Shown: piece after piece, positions 16,127 to 23,602 of the stretch
How the letters are laid out: each line of letters opens with the position of its first letter
Position numbering within the stretch: the first letter of the stretch is position 1
NCBI GenBank assembly: GCA_038522635.1
Contig: JBCBJZ010000035.1
Coordinates: 1-25,635 of the forward strand
Length of the DNA stretch: 25,635 nucleotides
From: JBCBJZ01 sp038522635
Lineage (GTDB): Bacteria; Pseudomonadota; Alphaproteobacteria; Rhizobiales; Hyphomicrobiaceae
Direction: 5' to 3'
Notes under the pieces: generated by a model
Database searches by the model: none
Told to the model about the DNA's origin: nothing
What the model saw: only the letters and a program-made list of their open reading frames with translations
Made by a program: the position numbers and the translations under genes

Positions 16127-16588
16127 TTAAGACGCGTCATTGCGCCCGCGCATGAGCCGTAGCGGGTTGTAGGTCAACACGACCTCATCGCGCTGGTTCT
16201 TGACCTCGTTGAACGTGCGCACAAGCCCGCGCCCCTTGGACGTCTCGCGGGCTTCCAGGACCTTGATTTCAACGTGCACGGTGTCGCCCACCAACACCGG
16301 GCCTTTGACGTCCATCTCGGCGTTCAGGAACGCCAGGCCGGTGCCATGCCCGGTGCCTGCGAGTGCGAGCCCTTCAGCGACCGCGTAGATCAGGGCGGCG
16401 GGGGCTGCGAACCCCTTCATGGCCGAACGCGTGCGCCGGTATTCGGCGTCCGTAAAGAGCGGCTCGGTGTAGCCCACGCAGCCGACGAAGTTGACAACGT
16501 CAGTCTCGGTGATGGTCCGCCCAAAGGTCTTGTAGGCATCGCCCTCGTTGAGGTCCTGCCAGTAGAAGCCGTGCCCCAGTTCTTTCAT
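16127..16588 (-). CDS. MaoC-fold (hot-dog) protein lacking the usual hydratase residues
   Basis: This 153-residue protein has AAGGA about 8 bases before its ATG. It has the MaoC layout: an N-terminal DLNEGDAYKTFGRTITETD, then the overhang region, then the hot-dog strand and helix (GDTVHVEIKVLEARETSKGRG). In active R-specific hydratases the loop reads roughly SGDxNPLHxD; here the matching loop is CVGYTEPLFTD, so both the catalytic Asp and His appear replaced. It is therefore probably not a standard enoyl-CoA hydratase, though mesaconyl-CoA hydratase-like or thioesterase-like activity is possible. It lies downstream of the TRAP permease on the same strand with 155 bases of repeats between. Confidence 0.8.
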   Translation of the reverse strand: MKELGHGFYWQDLNEGDAYKTFGRTITETDVVNFVGCVGYTEPLFTDAEYRRTRSAMKGFAAPAALIYAVAEGLALAGTGHGTGLAFLNAEMDVKGPVLVGDTVHVEIKVLEARETSKGRGLVRTFNEVKNQRDEVVLTYNPLRLMRGRNDAS

Positions 16589-16629
16589 GGTCCGCGTCCT
16601 TAAGTCTTTCTATGTTAGGCGCCAGCGCT

Positions 16630-16705
16630 AGAGCAACGGGCGCAAAGTGCGAACCGCCGGCTCAAGCACTCAGGCCCTGCCTTTGCGCCCAAAGTTGCTC
16701 TGCAC
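16630..16705 (-). repeat. Dispersed palindromic repeat family A, copy 2
   Basis: The reverse complement of this segment matches bases 1-76: GTGCAGAGCAACTTTGGGCG, then CAAAGGCA, then TTCGCACTTTGCGCCC and GTTGCTC. Its ends are inverted (GAGCAACGGGCGCAAAG / CTTTGCGCCCAAAGTTGCTC), so it folds into a long hairpin. It lies between the TRAP permease and the MaoC-fold gene. Confidence 0.85.
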
Positions 16706-16712
16706 CTTAAGA

Positions 16713-16778
16713 CTAGATCATCTTTGGGCGATTTCGGGCTCACCTATGGTGATCCCGAGCGATCGCCCGATGATCTAG
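16713..16778 (-). repeat. Family C hairpin overlapping the TRAP permease stop codon
   Basis: CTAGATCATC (16713-16722) and GATGATCTAG (16769-16778) are exact inverted copies. Inner arms also pair approximately (GGGCGAT...CGGG with CCCGAGCGATCGCCC). The TAG stop of the permease (16744-16746) is in the loop, so the permease's last residues (about SSGDRSGSP) are encoded by the repeat. It may act as a transcript end or a 3' stabiliser; there is no T-run. Confidence 0.75.
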
Positions 16779-18792
16779 CGCGTGGCTCATGCCCACGCAT
16801 GCGGGCGAAGAACAGCGCTGGCAGCGCCAGCATCAGACCGAGCCCGGACGTCTGCAGGTGGTTGAGCCCAAGACCGATGTTGCCCGGCGCGATGAAGAGC
16901 AGCCCACCCGCCAGCAACAGCATGCGCATCAGATGGTCGATCAACGCGTTTTCAAAGCGGCCGAAGAACGCGACGAACCCCTGCATCGCCGAGGCGAGCA
17001 GCCACACACCGACAAGCGCGGTGGCGAGCACGGTCAGAACTTCGCTTGTGCTGCCTTCACCCACCAGGGCGGGGTTCAGAACGAAGAAGAACGGCACCAG
17101 ATAGATGATCGAGCCAAGCCGCATCGCTTGAAAGCCAGCTGCGATCGCACCGGTGCCAGCCATGGTGGCGGCAGCGAACGCGCCCAGGGCAACCGGCGGC
17201 GTGATGTAGCTGATCATGCCCCAGTAGAGGATGAAGAGGTGCACCGCGAGGGGGTTGAGGCCAGCGTTGGTCAGCGCGGGCGCCAGCACCACGGCGAGGA
17301 AGATGTAACAAGCTGTGACCGTCATCCCCATGCCGAAGATGAAGCTCGTGATGGCGCCCATGATCAGCAGCAGGATGGTCGATCCGCCGGCGAGGAACAC
17401 AAGGTCATTGACGAGCGTCCCCGCAAGCCCGGTCGCCGAGAACGCGCCGACGATCAGCCCGATGCCGAGCAGCACCGCCACCAATTCGGCGAGCCCCTTG
17501 CCGATCGCGACCGCGAGGTCGATCAACCCCTGCAGCGAGAACCGATGATGCGGCAAAATCTGGTTGATGATCAGCAGCAGCGCGGTCGCGTAGAACGGCG
17601 CCCAGGTCTCGCGCCGCAGCACCATCATCAGCACGATCAGCAGCAGGAAGACGAACAGATAGAACCAGCCCTCGCGCATGGTGCGGGAGAAGGAGGGCAT
17701 GTCGTCGCGTGCCAACCCCTTCAGGCCGTTGCGCGCGGCGTAGCTATCAAGCTGCACGAAGAGGCCGAAGTAATAAAGCAGCGAGGGGATCGCGGCGGCG
17801 AGCGCGATCTCCACGTAAGGGCGGCCCAGGAACGAGGCCATCACGAACGCGGTCGTGCCCATCACCGGCGGCATGAGGACGCCGCCCGTCGAGGCGCAAG
17901 CTTCGGTGCCGGCCGCATAGCTCGGCTTGAAGCCCGTGTTCTTCATCGCCGGAATGGAGACCGCACCGGTGGTCAGCACGTTTGAGATCACGCTGCCCGA
18001 CATGGAGCCCATGATGCCGGATGCGAAAATCGCGACCTTGGCCGCGCCACCGCGGTAATGCCCTACCATCGACAGCGCCAGGTTGTTGAAGAAGCGCCCG
18101 CCACCGGTGAACTGCAGCGCTGCGCCGAACACAATGAACCCGATGACCAGGTTCCCGAACGCGCGCATCGGAATGCCGAACGCGCTTTCCGAGGAGTTGA
18201 TGTGATAGGGGATCGTGTCGAGGAACGGCTGCTGGTGCCCGGAAATCGGTCCCGGCATCATGCCAGCGAACGTCGGGTACAGCGAAAAGACGAAGACGAT
18301 CGCGAAGATCAGCCAGCCGCTGGAGCGGCGCGTCGCTTCGAGGATCACGACCCACAGCACGATCGAAAGCCAGACCGCGGTGGGCGGTGCACTGTACTCC
18401 CAACTCTCATCAAGCGAGATGTCGGCGAAATAAGCGAAGTAGCCGCACACGCCAAGTGACACGAGCGCCAGCAGGTAGTCGTACCAGGGGACCTCGCTGG
18501 AAGCGCCGCGCCACGGGGGAATAGCAATAAAGGCGAGTGCCAGGAACAGGCCCGCCAGCGTGAAGAGGTAGCGCCCTTCGAGCAGCACGATGCCCGTGGA
18601 GGTGCCAAAATTGAAGAGCTGATAGACCGACAAGATGATGGCCACCACCGTCACCGCGGCGAACACGTAGCGCAGCGCGCCGGTGAGAACGCGATGGCGC
18701 GGCCCCTCTTGCAGCTTTTCGAGTTTGGCCTTGGCGGCCGCGTCGACCGGTGGGGTCTGATCGCGGATCGCGTTCGGCTCCTGCGATGTCAC
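16744..18792 (-). CDS. TRAP transporter fused permease (DctQM type, TAXI system)
   Basis: This is a polytopic inner-membrane protein of about 682 residues with the 4TM/12TM fusion layout. Early segments (YVFAAVTVVAIILSVYQLF, then YLFTLAGLFLALAFIAI) form the small-subunit part. The large-subunit signature follows: GIMGSMSGSVISNVLTTGAV and TEACASTGGVLMPPVMG. The GTG at 18792 is chosen because it begins the hydrophilic lead TSQEPNAIRDQ and has GAAGG 10 bases upstream; an ATG at 18864 in the same frame is the alternative. It imports an organic anion with Na+ or H+ using the TAXI receptor encoded just upstream. Substrate is unknown; sulfonates or dicarboxylates are possible. The C-terminus is shaped by repeat C. 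Confidence 0.9.
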   Translation of the reverse strand: MTSQEPNAIRDQTPPVDAAAKAKLEKLQEGPRHRVLTGALRYVFAAVTVVAIILSVYQLFNFGTSTGIVLLEGRYLFTLAGLFLALAFIAIPPWRGASSEVPWYDYLLALVSLGVCGYFAYFADISLDESWEYSAPPTAVWLSIVLWVVILEATRRSSGWLIFAIVFVFSLYPTFAGMMPGPISGHQQPFLDTIPYHINSSESAFGIPMRAFGNLVIGFIVFGAALQFTGGGRFFNNLALSMVGHYRGGAAKVAIFASGIMGSMSGSVISNVLTTGAVSIPAMKNTGFKPSYAAGTEACASTGGVLMPPVMGTTAFVMASFLGRPYVEIALAAAIPSLLYYFGLFVQLDSYAARNGLKGLARDDMPSFSRTMREGWFYLFVFLLLIVLMMVLRRETWAPFYATALLLIINQILPHHRFSLQGLIDLAVAIGKGLAELVAVLLGIGLIVGAFSATGLAGTLVNDLVFLAGGSTILLLIMGAITSFIFGMGMTVTACYIFLAVVLAPALTNAGLNPLAVHLFILYWGMISYITPPVALGAFAAATMAGTGAIAAGFQAMRLGSIIYLVPFFFVLNPALVGEGSTSEVLTVLATALVGVWLLASAMQGFVAFFGRFENALIDHLMRMLLLAGGLLFIAPGNIGLGLNHLQTSGLGLMLALPALFFARMRGHEPRARSSGDRSGSP

Positions 18793-18976
18793 GGGGTGCG
18801 CGCCTTCTTTGGCGATGCTGAATGAGGCGATCTGGAAGACGAGGGCAAGCAACGGCGGCGGCATCGGCGTCAAGGCTGGCGAACGCGCCGGTGCCGTCAA
18901 TGCGCTTGGGGGGACGCCGCTTGGCGCCCTTCCCTCTTATCTGGCCCGAAAGGCCCTACGAACGAGACGAACCGGC

Positions 18977-20134
18977 TTAGAAGACCGGCTGGAAGCCCGC
19001 CGCCTTAAGCGCTGCGTGACGGGCCGTGCGCCATGCGGCGTCCCACTTGTCGTCCGCGACTTTCTTCGCCGTAAACGCCTTCCAAGCCGCCGCCAGCACG
19101 TCTTGACGCTTCATCAACTTGGCGTTGTGGGCTTCCATGTCATCGGTCCAGATGCCCTTTTCCTTGTAGTACTTGACCGCACCTGGATGCACCGGGATCA
19201 CCCATTTGAAGTTCTGCTTTTTAATGTTCCAGCCGCCAATGCCGGGCGCTTTGCCGTCGTACTTGTCGAACAACTCCACCATCGCCTTGGTCATGTTGTA
19301 GACGAGATCAGGCTTCTGATCGCCCATGGCGACGAGCACCGGGTAGGGGTAGCCAGCACCCTCAAGCGGTTTGTCTTTCGAGATCGTGGCGCCCACCGTC
19401 GCCATGTTGGGCTGGAAGAAGGGTGCGATCTTCTGCAGGCGCGCCCAACCTTCTTTGTCGGCGTGCGGCACTTTCGGCCAGACCAATTTGCGCGGTGAAG
19501 CTTCAAGCGCGTAGGCGCGGCCTGAGTTGGTGGAGGCGAACGCGGCATCCACCTGGCCGTTGACCATGCCCTTCCAACTTGCCCCGAAGCCGCCGAATTC
19601 GACCTTCTTCACGTCTTTCCAGGTGAGACCGCCGAATGCCAGATAGGCTTCGACGTTGACGTTCAGCGCAGGCGCGCCCTTCACCCAGGCGACGCGCTTG
19701 CCTTTGAGATCCTTGTATTCCTTGACGCCCACATCGCCGGCGACGCCGACGGCAAGGTTGATCGCGCCGTTGTTCAACAGCAGCATCTGGATGCGCTGCG
19801 GGCCCCATTTTTTGCCGCCGAACTGAAACGCGCCCTCTTGCGCCATGAAGCTGCCGCCCACGCCGGTCGCGGAGAACTGCACCTTGCCGCGACGCAAAGG
19901 CTCCGTCCGTGAGACGTCGTTTTTGCCCGGCAGGACACGCAAGCTCACATTCAACACGTTCTTGAGTGCAGAGCCGATCGCTACCGATTGGTTGTAGCCC
20001 GCTGAGCCCGTGCCGTAGGCGGTCCAGGACAACTGACCTGGCAGCTTGATGTCTTGTGCAAGCGCGGGCGCGGCGAACAGAACTCCGAAGCCGGCGGCCA
20101 GCGCGGCCGCTTTATGAGGGGTCTTCAAAGGCAT
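18977..20134 (-). CDS. TAXI-family TRAP transporter solute-binding receptor
   Basis: This is a periplasmic binding protein of 385 residues. The ATG at 20134 has GGAGG 6 bases upstream and opens a clear signal peptide ending PALA-QD (about 26). The mature part begins with the family hallmark LSWTAYGTGSAGYNQSVAIG. GATISKDKPLEG and FKWVIPVHPGAVKYYKEKG follow. It hands substrate to the fused permease encoded about 180 bases downstream on the same strand. The frame is open further upstream (to 20326), but that part is low-complexity and lacks a signal. TAXI receptors bind carboxylate or sulfonate-type ligands; nothing here fixes which. Confidence 0.92.
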   Translation of the reverse strand: MPLKTPHKAAALAAGFGVLFAAPALAQDIKLPGQLSWTAYGTGSAGYNQSVAIGSALKNVLNVSLRVLPGKNDVSRTEPLRRGKVQFSATGVGGSFMAQEGAFQFGGKKWGPQRIQMLLLNNGAINLAVGVAGDVGVKEYKDLKGKRVAWVKGAPALNVNVEAYLAFGGLTWKDVKKVEFGGFGASWKGMVNGQVDAAFASTNSGRAYALEASPRKLVWPKVPHADKEGWARLQKIAPFFQPNMATVGATISKDKPLEGAGYPYPVLVAMGDQKPDLVYNMTKAMVELFDKYDGKAPGIGGWNIKKQNFKWVIPVHPGAVKYYKEKGIWTDDMEAHNAKLMKRQDVLAAAWKAFTAKKVADDKWDAAWRTARHAALKAAGFQPVF

Positions 20135-20411
20135 CGTTTCCTCCAGATTGGCGAGCGCATGAGCGCTCTTTGTCGTTGGTTTTGTTTGTCGCTCGTCGTT
20201 TGTCGTCGGTCTCAATCGTCGTTGGTCTTGTTGGTCGGGCGGCCGTTGGGGTCGAGCGTGGCGGGCGAAACGGCGGGGGTTGAGCGGATCGTCGAGGGCT
20301 CCCACGAAAGCTTGGCGGCTCACCACAACGTTGCGATCAAAGGCGGGACCGCAGTTTGGTTCGCAGCCATCGTTGCCCTAGCGCGAGCGGTTGCGCCTGC
20401 GCGCAGCCCTG
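20135..20411 (-). promoter_or_regulatory. A/C-rich leader of the TAXI-TRAP operon with a hairpin at the ribosome site
   Basis: On the coding strand the 90 bases before the start (about 20155-20240) are rich in A and C, with repeated ACGAC/ACCAACGAC words, and would make an unstructured RNA. A perfect hairpin (GAGCGC, loop, GCGCTC; 20153-20168) sits just before the GGAGG site. No promoter hexamers can be named. The remainder to 20411 shows no gene. Confidence 0.4.
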
Positions 20412-20520
20412 CCCTAGAGTTCATCCGCGCCAGGTGGAATCACCTGAGGCAAAAGATGAACGGCAAAACAAAAGACCAGATGCCGGTTCCGCTTCAAGCT
20501 GAAGCGAACCGAACCTAGGG
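20412..20520 (-). repeat. Dispersed repeat family B, copy 2, with CCCTAG/CTAGGG ends
   Basis: This is the reverse-complement match to 13355-13449. Its ends form an inverted repeat: CCCTAGAGTTC (20412-20422) and GAACCTAGGG (20511-20520). It lies in the 613-base divergent gap between the TAXI receptor and the ThDP enzyme. Right of it, 20600-20660 has short tandem words (CTGGGCCAGCA twice) and nothing else recognisable. Confidence 0.75.
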
Positions 20521-20747
20521 TCAGTATGACCGCTTTCAACTTCATCGGGCAAGGGGCCTCTCGGGGACGCTCGCGACCGCTGACCAGCATTAACAAGCAC
20601 GGGCCTGCACTTAGCATGCACTCGGCCTGCACTGGGCCAGCACTGGGCCAGCAGTCATCCCTCAACACACGCTGTTGCGCTCAACCGCGCTAGCAACGCG
20701 CGCCTCGCCGCCATCACACCCAACGCCCCAACCATGGAGCGCCATTC

Positions 20748-22400
20748 ATGACCCGCCGCGCCGCCGATCTTCTCATCGACTGCCTGAGCGCCCACGACGT
20801 TGACCGCATCTTTTGCGTGCCCGGCGAAAGTTACCTTGCCGCGCTTGATGCCCTGTTTGAGCGCAACACCATCCAAACGGTCATCTGTCGGCACGAGGGA
20901 GGCGCGGGCTTTGCCGCCCTCGCCGATGCCAAGCTGACCCGTCGCCCCGGCGTCGCCTTCGTGAGCCGTGGCCCCGGGGCGACGAACGCCTCGATTGCTG
21001 TCCACGTGGCTGAGCAGGACGCGACGCCGTTGGTGCTCTTCATCGGTCAGGTCGCGCGCCATGAGGCGGGGCGCAAAGCGTTCCAGGAGGTCGACTACGC
21101 GAAGACCTTTTCAGACATGGCGAAGGCGGTCTGGACGATCAACGATGCGGACCGCTTGCCCGATATCGTCGCCAAAGCGTTCCAGGTCGCGGCCGCCGCC
21201 ACGCCGGGCGCCTGCGTGGTGGTGCTGCCCGAAGACATGCTCGAAGACATGACGGCAAGCGCGGTGATGGGCCCCGCGCAGTCCCCCCAGGTCGGCGTTG
21301 GCGATGATGCCCAACTGAGCGTCATCGCGAAGATGCTGGACGACGCCAAGCGCCCGTTGATCATCGCAGGCGGTGCGCTCAACGCGCCTGAGGGGCGCGC
21401 CGCATTGCAGGCTGCGTGCAACACGCATCAGGTCCCTTGCGCGCTGACGTTCAAGCGCCAGGATCTGTTCGACAACACGTCCGCGCTCTACGCCGGGCAT
21501 CTGGGCTTCAAGGTGCCGCGCCCCTTGGTCGACCGGCTGAACGAGGCGGACCTGATCCTCGCGGTCGGCACGCGGCTCGGCGAGGTGAGCACCCAGGGCT
21601 ACACGTTCCCGCGTGCACCTGAGCCCGATCAACCGCTGATCCACATCTATGATGATGCAGCACCGCTCAACCGCGAGTACCGCACGCGGCTGAGCCTCGT
21701 CGCTGACCCGACCGCTGTGATGGCAGCGCTCGCCCAGCGCACCGCCGGGCAACATCCCGGTGATCGCGCCGCCTGGATCGAACGCCTGCACGCGCCGATG
21801 AAGGCTTCGCGCGCCTGGTCTGCCCGCCCCGATGGACGCCTCGATATGGGGCCCGTGGTTGCCGCGCTGACGAGCACAGCGCGTGACGATGCGATCTTCA
21901 TTACGGATGCAGGCAATTTCTCAGGCTGGCTCCACCGCTACTTCCCTTTCAACGGGCGCCATCGCCTGCTCGGCACCGTCGGCGGGGCGATGGGCCTTGG
22001 TATGCCGGCAGCTGTCGCGGCGGGCTTGCGCTGTCCTGGCACGCAGGTGATCACGTTCATCGGCGATGGCGGCATGGGCATGAGCGGGGCGGAGCTGGCA
22101 ACCGCGGTGCAGTATGATGTGCCGGTGAAAGTGTTCATCTCGAACAACGCCAGCTACGGCACCATCCGCATGCACCAGGAGAACGCCTTCAAGGGGCGCG
22201 TGGTCGGCACCGCCTTGAAGAACCCGGATTACGCAGCGCTCGCCGAAGCGCATGGCGCACGCGGCTTCACGCTTGCCACAATCGATGAGGCGGAAAGCGT
22301 GGTCGCCGCAGCGCTCGCCCAAGACGGCCCGGTGGTGGTCGACGTCAAGACCGACGTCCACCTGATCTCGCCCAACGCCACGCTGGACGACTTGGGCTAG
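20748..22400 (+). CDS. Thiamine-diphosphate-dependent enzyme (acetolactate synthase/benzoylformate decarboxylase superfamily), substrate unknown
   Basis: This 550-residue protein has the three-domain POX-type layout. The catalytic glutamate is E50 (CRHEGGAGFAALADA). The N-terminal domain carries SRGPGATNASI. The middle domain (about 190-330) contains RPLIIAGGALNAPEGRAAL. The ThDP/Mg motif runs from GDGGMGMSGAELATAV (439) to SNN (467), followed by ASYGTIRMHQE. There is no small regulatory subunit gene beside it, so it is unlikely to be the biosynthetic IlvB. Xsc-type sulfoacetaldehyde acetyltransferase would fit the sulfonate theme, but I see no specific support. GGAG precedes the ATG by about 10 bases. 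The 3' end is part of a direct repeat recurring at 24031. Confidence 0.85.
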   Translation: MTRRAADLLIDCLSAHDVDRIFCVPGESYLAALDALFERNTIQTVICRHEGGAGFAALADAKLTRRPGVAFVSRGPGATNASIAVHVAEQDATPLVLFIGQVARHEAGRKAFQEVDYAKTFSDMAKAVWTINDADRLPDIVAKAFQVAAAATPGACVVVLPEDMLEDMTASAVMGPAQSPQVGVGDDAQLSVIAKMLDDAKRPLIIAGGALNAPEGRAALQAACNTHQVPCALTFKRQDLFDNTSALYAGHLGFKVPRPLVDRLNEADLILAVGTRLGEVSTQGYTFPRAPEPDQPLIHIYDDAAPLNREYRTRLSLVADPTAVMAALAQRTAGQHPGDRAAWIERLHAPMKASRAWSARPDGRLDMGPVVAALTSTARDDAIFITDAGNFSGWLHRYFPFNGRHRLLGTVGGAMGLGMPAAVAAGLRCPGTQVITFIGDGGMGMSGAELATAVQYDVPVKVFISNNASYGTIRMHQENAFKGRVVGTALKNPDYAALAEAHGARGFTLATIDEAESVVAAALAQDGPVVVDVKTDVHLISPNATLDDLG

Positions 22401-22480
22401 TGGCGATGGGTGATGGTCCGCAGGGGATCCCGCGAGGCCCAAACGAGACATTCCTATTTACATTCAGCGGCAGACATCCT
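22361..22480 (+). repeat. Degenerate direct repeat D, copy 1 (includes the 3' end of the ThDP gene)
   Basis: The segment from CCTGATCTCGCCCA through CGCTGGACGACTTGGG, the stop codon, and GCCCAAACGAGACATTC to CAGACATCCT recurs at 24031-24159 in the same orientation. The first 40 bases are coding for the last residues of the ThDP enzyme. Confidence 0.75.
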
Positions 22481-22498
22481 GTCAGAGGCAGATGCCAA

Positions 22499-23059
22499 TC
22501 ATTTTCGCGGATCCAACTCACAACACATATCCCCGGTCTCACCATGACAGGGCTCGACGGAAGGATTGTTGCAACAGCGCAGAATGGCCTTCGCCAGCTT
22601 GTGCCGAGCTCGTTGCACCCGAGATTTCGCTCCTGGCACCGTTAGTTGCATTTCACAGGCCAACTCGGCGTAGTTCAAGCCACGAAGATCCTTCAGATAG
22701 ATCGCGTCTCTGTCTGCTGGCGGGAGTCCGTCGAGGAATGGTTCGATGCAATCAGCATAACTGTTAAGCGGACTATTATTTGTCTGGACGATTGGTACAT
22801 CGAATGCATCATCAAGATCCAAATGAATAGGCGCGCGTGAACTGGAGCGCAAGTGATCGATTGCTGCGTTTGCGGCGATGCCGCTGATCCACGCCTCGAA
22901 CCGATCATGCTTCTGTAAGCTATCAATATTTCTCAAAGCACGTTCAACTGCAGTCTGCACAACGTCATTCACATGAACGTCGGAGACACCACGCCGCCAA
23001 ACAATTCTCTTGAGCTTCAATAACAGCCGTGACCATTCAGCGTCTGCAGTCTTGCTCAT
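22499..23059 (-). CDS. ECF RNA polymerase sigma factor, SigZ-like, with Cys-rich tail
   Basis: This is a 186-residue sigma-70-family protein. Region 2 covers about 25-75 (VVQTAVERALRNID, then RFEAWISGIAANAAIDHLR). Region 4 covers about 110-160 (LPPADRDAIYLKDLRGLNY, then VPGAKSRVQRARHKLA), the promoter -35 reading helix. The C-terminal tail holds five cysteines (RCCN, PCHG, MCCEL), like the CC-containing tail of SigZ-type factors. The ATG at 23059 overlaps the DUF2703 TGA as ATGA, so translation is coupled; an ATG at 23083 would give 8 more residues. No anti-sigma gene is adjacent. It likely directs a small stress regulon together with the upstream gene. Base composition is more A/T-rich than the core genes. 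Confidence 0.85.
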   Translation of the reverse strand: MSKTADAEWSRLLLKLKRIVWRRGVSDVHVNDVVQTAVERALRNIDSLQKHDRFEAWISGIAANAAIDHLRSSSRAPIHLDLDDAFDVPIVQTNNSPLNSYADCIEPFLDGLPPADRDAIYLKDLRGLNYAELACEMQLTVPGAKSRVQRARHKLAKAILRCCNNPSVEPCHGETGDMCCELDPRK

Positions 23060-23574
23060 CCACAGCAGCCCGTTGGGCAGCATTGTCTCGCCTCCGAGCC
23101 ACCGAAGAATTTTTCAATATTCTGCGCGCTCGTCACGGTATGGCCGTGCGAAGTTTGAGTTGTGTGGGGGCGTCCTGATTGGCGCGCCACATCGACGAGC
23201 AGTCCGACGATCATACCGACCTGCGGCGTTAGCGTCTGCTCGCCGTTCCACTGCCAGACCCGGCAGTCGACGCCCTCGGCGCAATTACATAGCTCACCGC
23301 ATTCTTTGCAGCGGCTCTGATACGCTTCCGGCTGTATATCATCACCATTGATACGGATTGTCGGCGAAGCGATAAAGCCCAGCTCTTTCGCCTGTTCGGC
23401 GGAGCGAACGTGAATGTTCTTCAGTTCAACACTGTAGCCGAGGGCTTCGAGGACTGGCGTGGCGGTTCGTATTGCGGAAGCGAGCACATCGCTCGTTCCC
23501 GAGCAACGTCCGCAATGGCTCAGATCAAGATAAAGAAACTCGACGGAGATGACGTTGTTCAGAGTGCTGACCAT
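23056..23574 (-). CDS. DUF2703 thioredoxin-like cysteine-rich protein
   Basis: This is a 172-residue protein with GAAAGGAC before the ATG. A thioredoxin-like opening carries the CxxC motif LDLSHCGRCSGT (about 17-28). The strand-turn with cis-Pro style residues is IASPTIRINGDDI. A second cysteine cluster reads CKECGELCNC and then GVDCRVWQWNGE. The C-terminus ends CCPTGCCG, an extension beyond the usual domain. These traits match DUF2703, a family often found beside arsenic or metal-resistance genes. No ars genes are in the window. It is the first gene of a two-gene unit with the SigZ-like sigma factor. Metalloid sensing or thiol buffering is inferred. Confidence 0.8.
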   Translation of the reverse strand: MVSTLNNVISVEFLYLDLSHCGRCSGTSDVLASAIRTATPVLEALGYSVELKNIHVRSAEQAKELGFIASPTIRINGDDIQPEAYQSRCKECGELCNCAEGVDCRVWQWNGEQTLTPQVGMIVGLLVDVARQSGRPHTTQTSHGHTVTSAQNIEKFFGGSEARQCCPTGCCG

Positions 23575-23588
23575 GGGTTCGTCCTTTC

Positions 23589-23602
23589 AAGAGTAGCCTC
23601 TT
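23589..23602. promoter_or_regulatory. Short inverted repeat upstream of the DUF2703 gene
   Basis: AAGAG-TAGC-CTCTT is a perfect 5-base inverted repeat 15 bases before the DUF2703 start. It overlaps the likely leader and could be an operator or a small hairpin. No promoter hexamers are assigned. Confidence 0.3.

Noticed and set aside
16789..17985. Long plus-strand open frame antisense to the TRAP permease
   Set aside because: It is rich in His/Arg/Gln/Asp with no domain and is the mirror of a high-GC membrane protein gene; a typical shadow frame.
20600..20660. Possible CRISPR-like short repeats
   Set aside because: Only two copies of CTGGGCCAGCA with no spacer pattern; just short tandem words.
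20748..22400. Sulfoacetaldehyde acetyltransferase (xsc) or IlvB
   Set aside because: Tempting given the sulfonate theme, but no motif specific to Xsc was seen, and no IlvN-type small subunit accompanies it.
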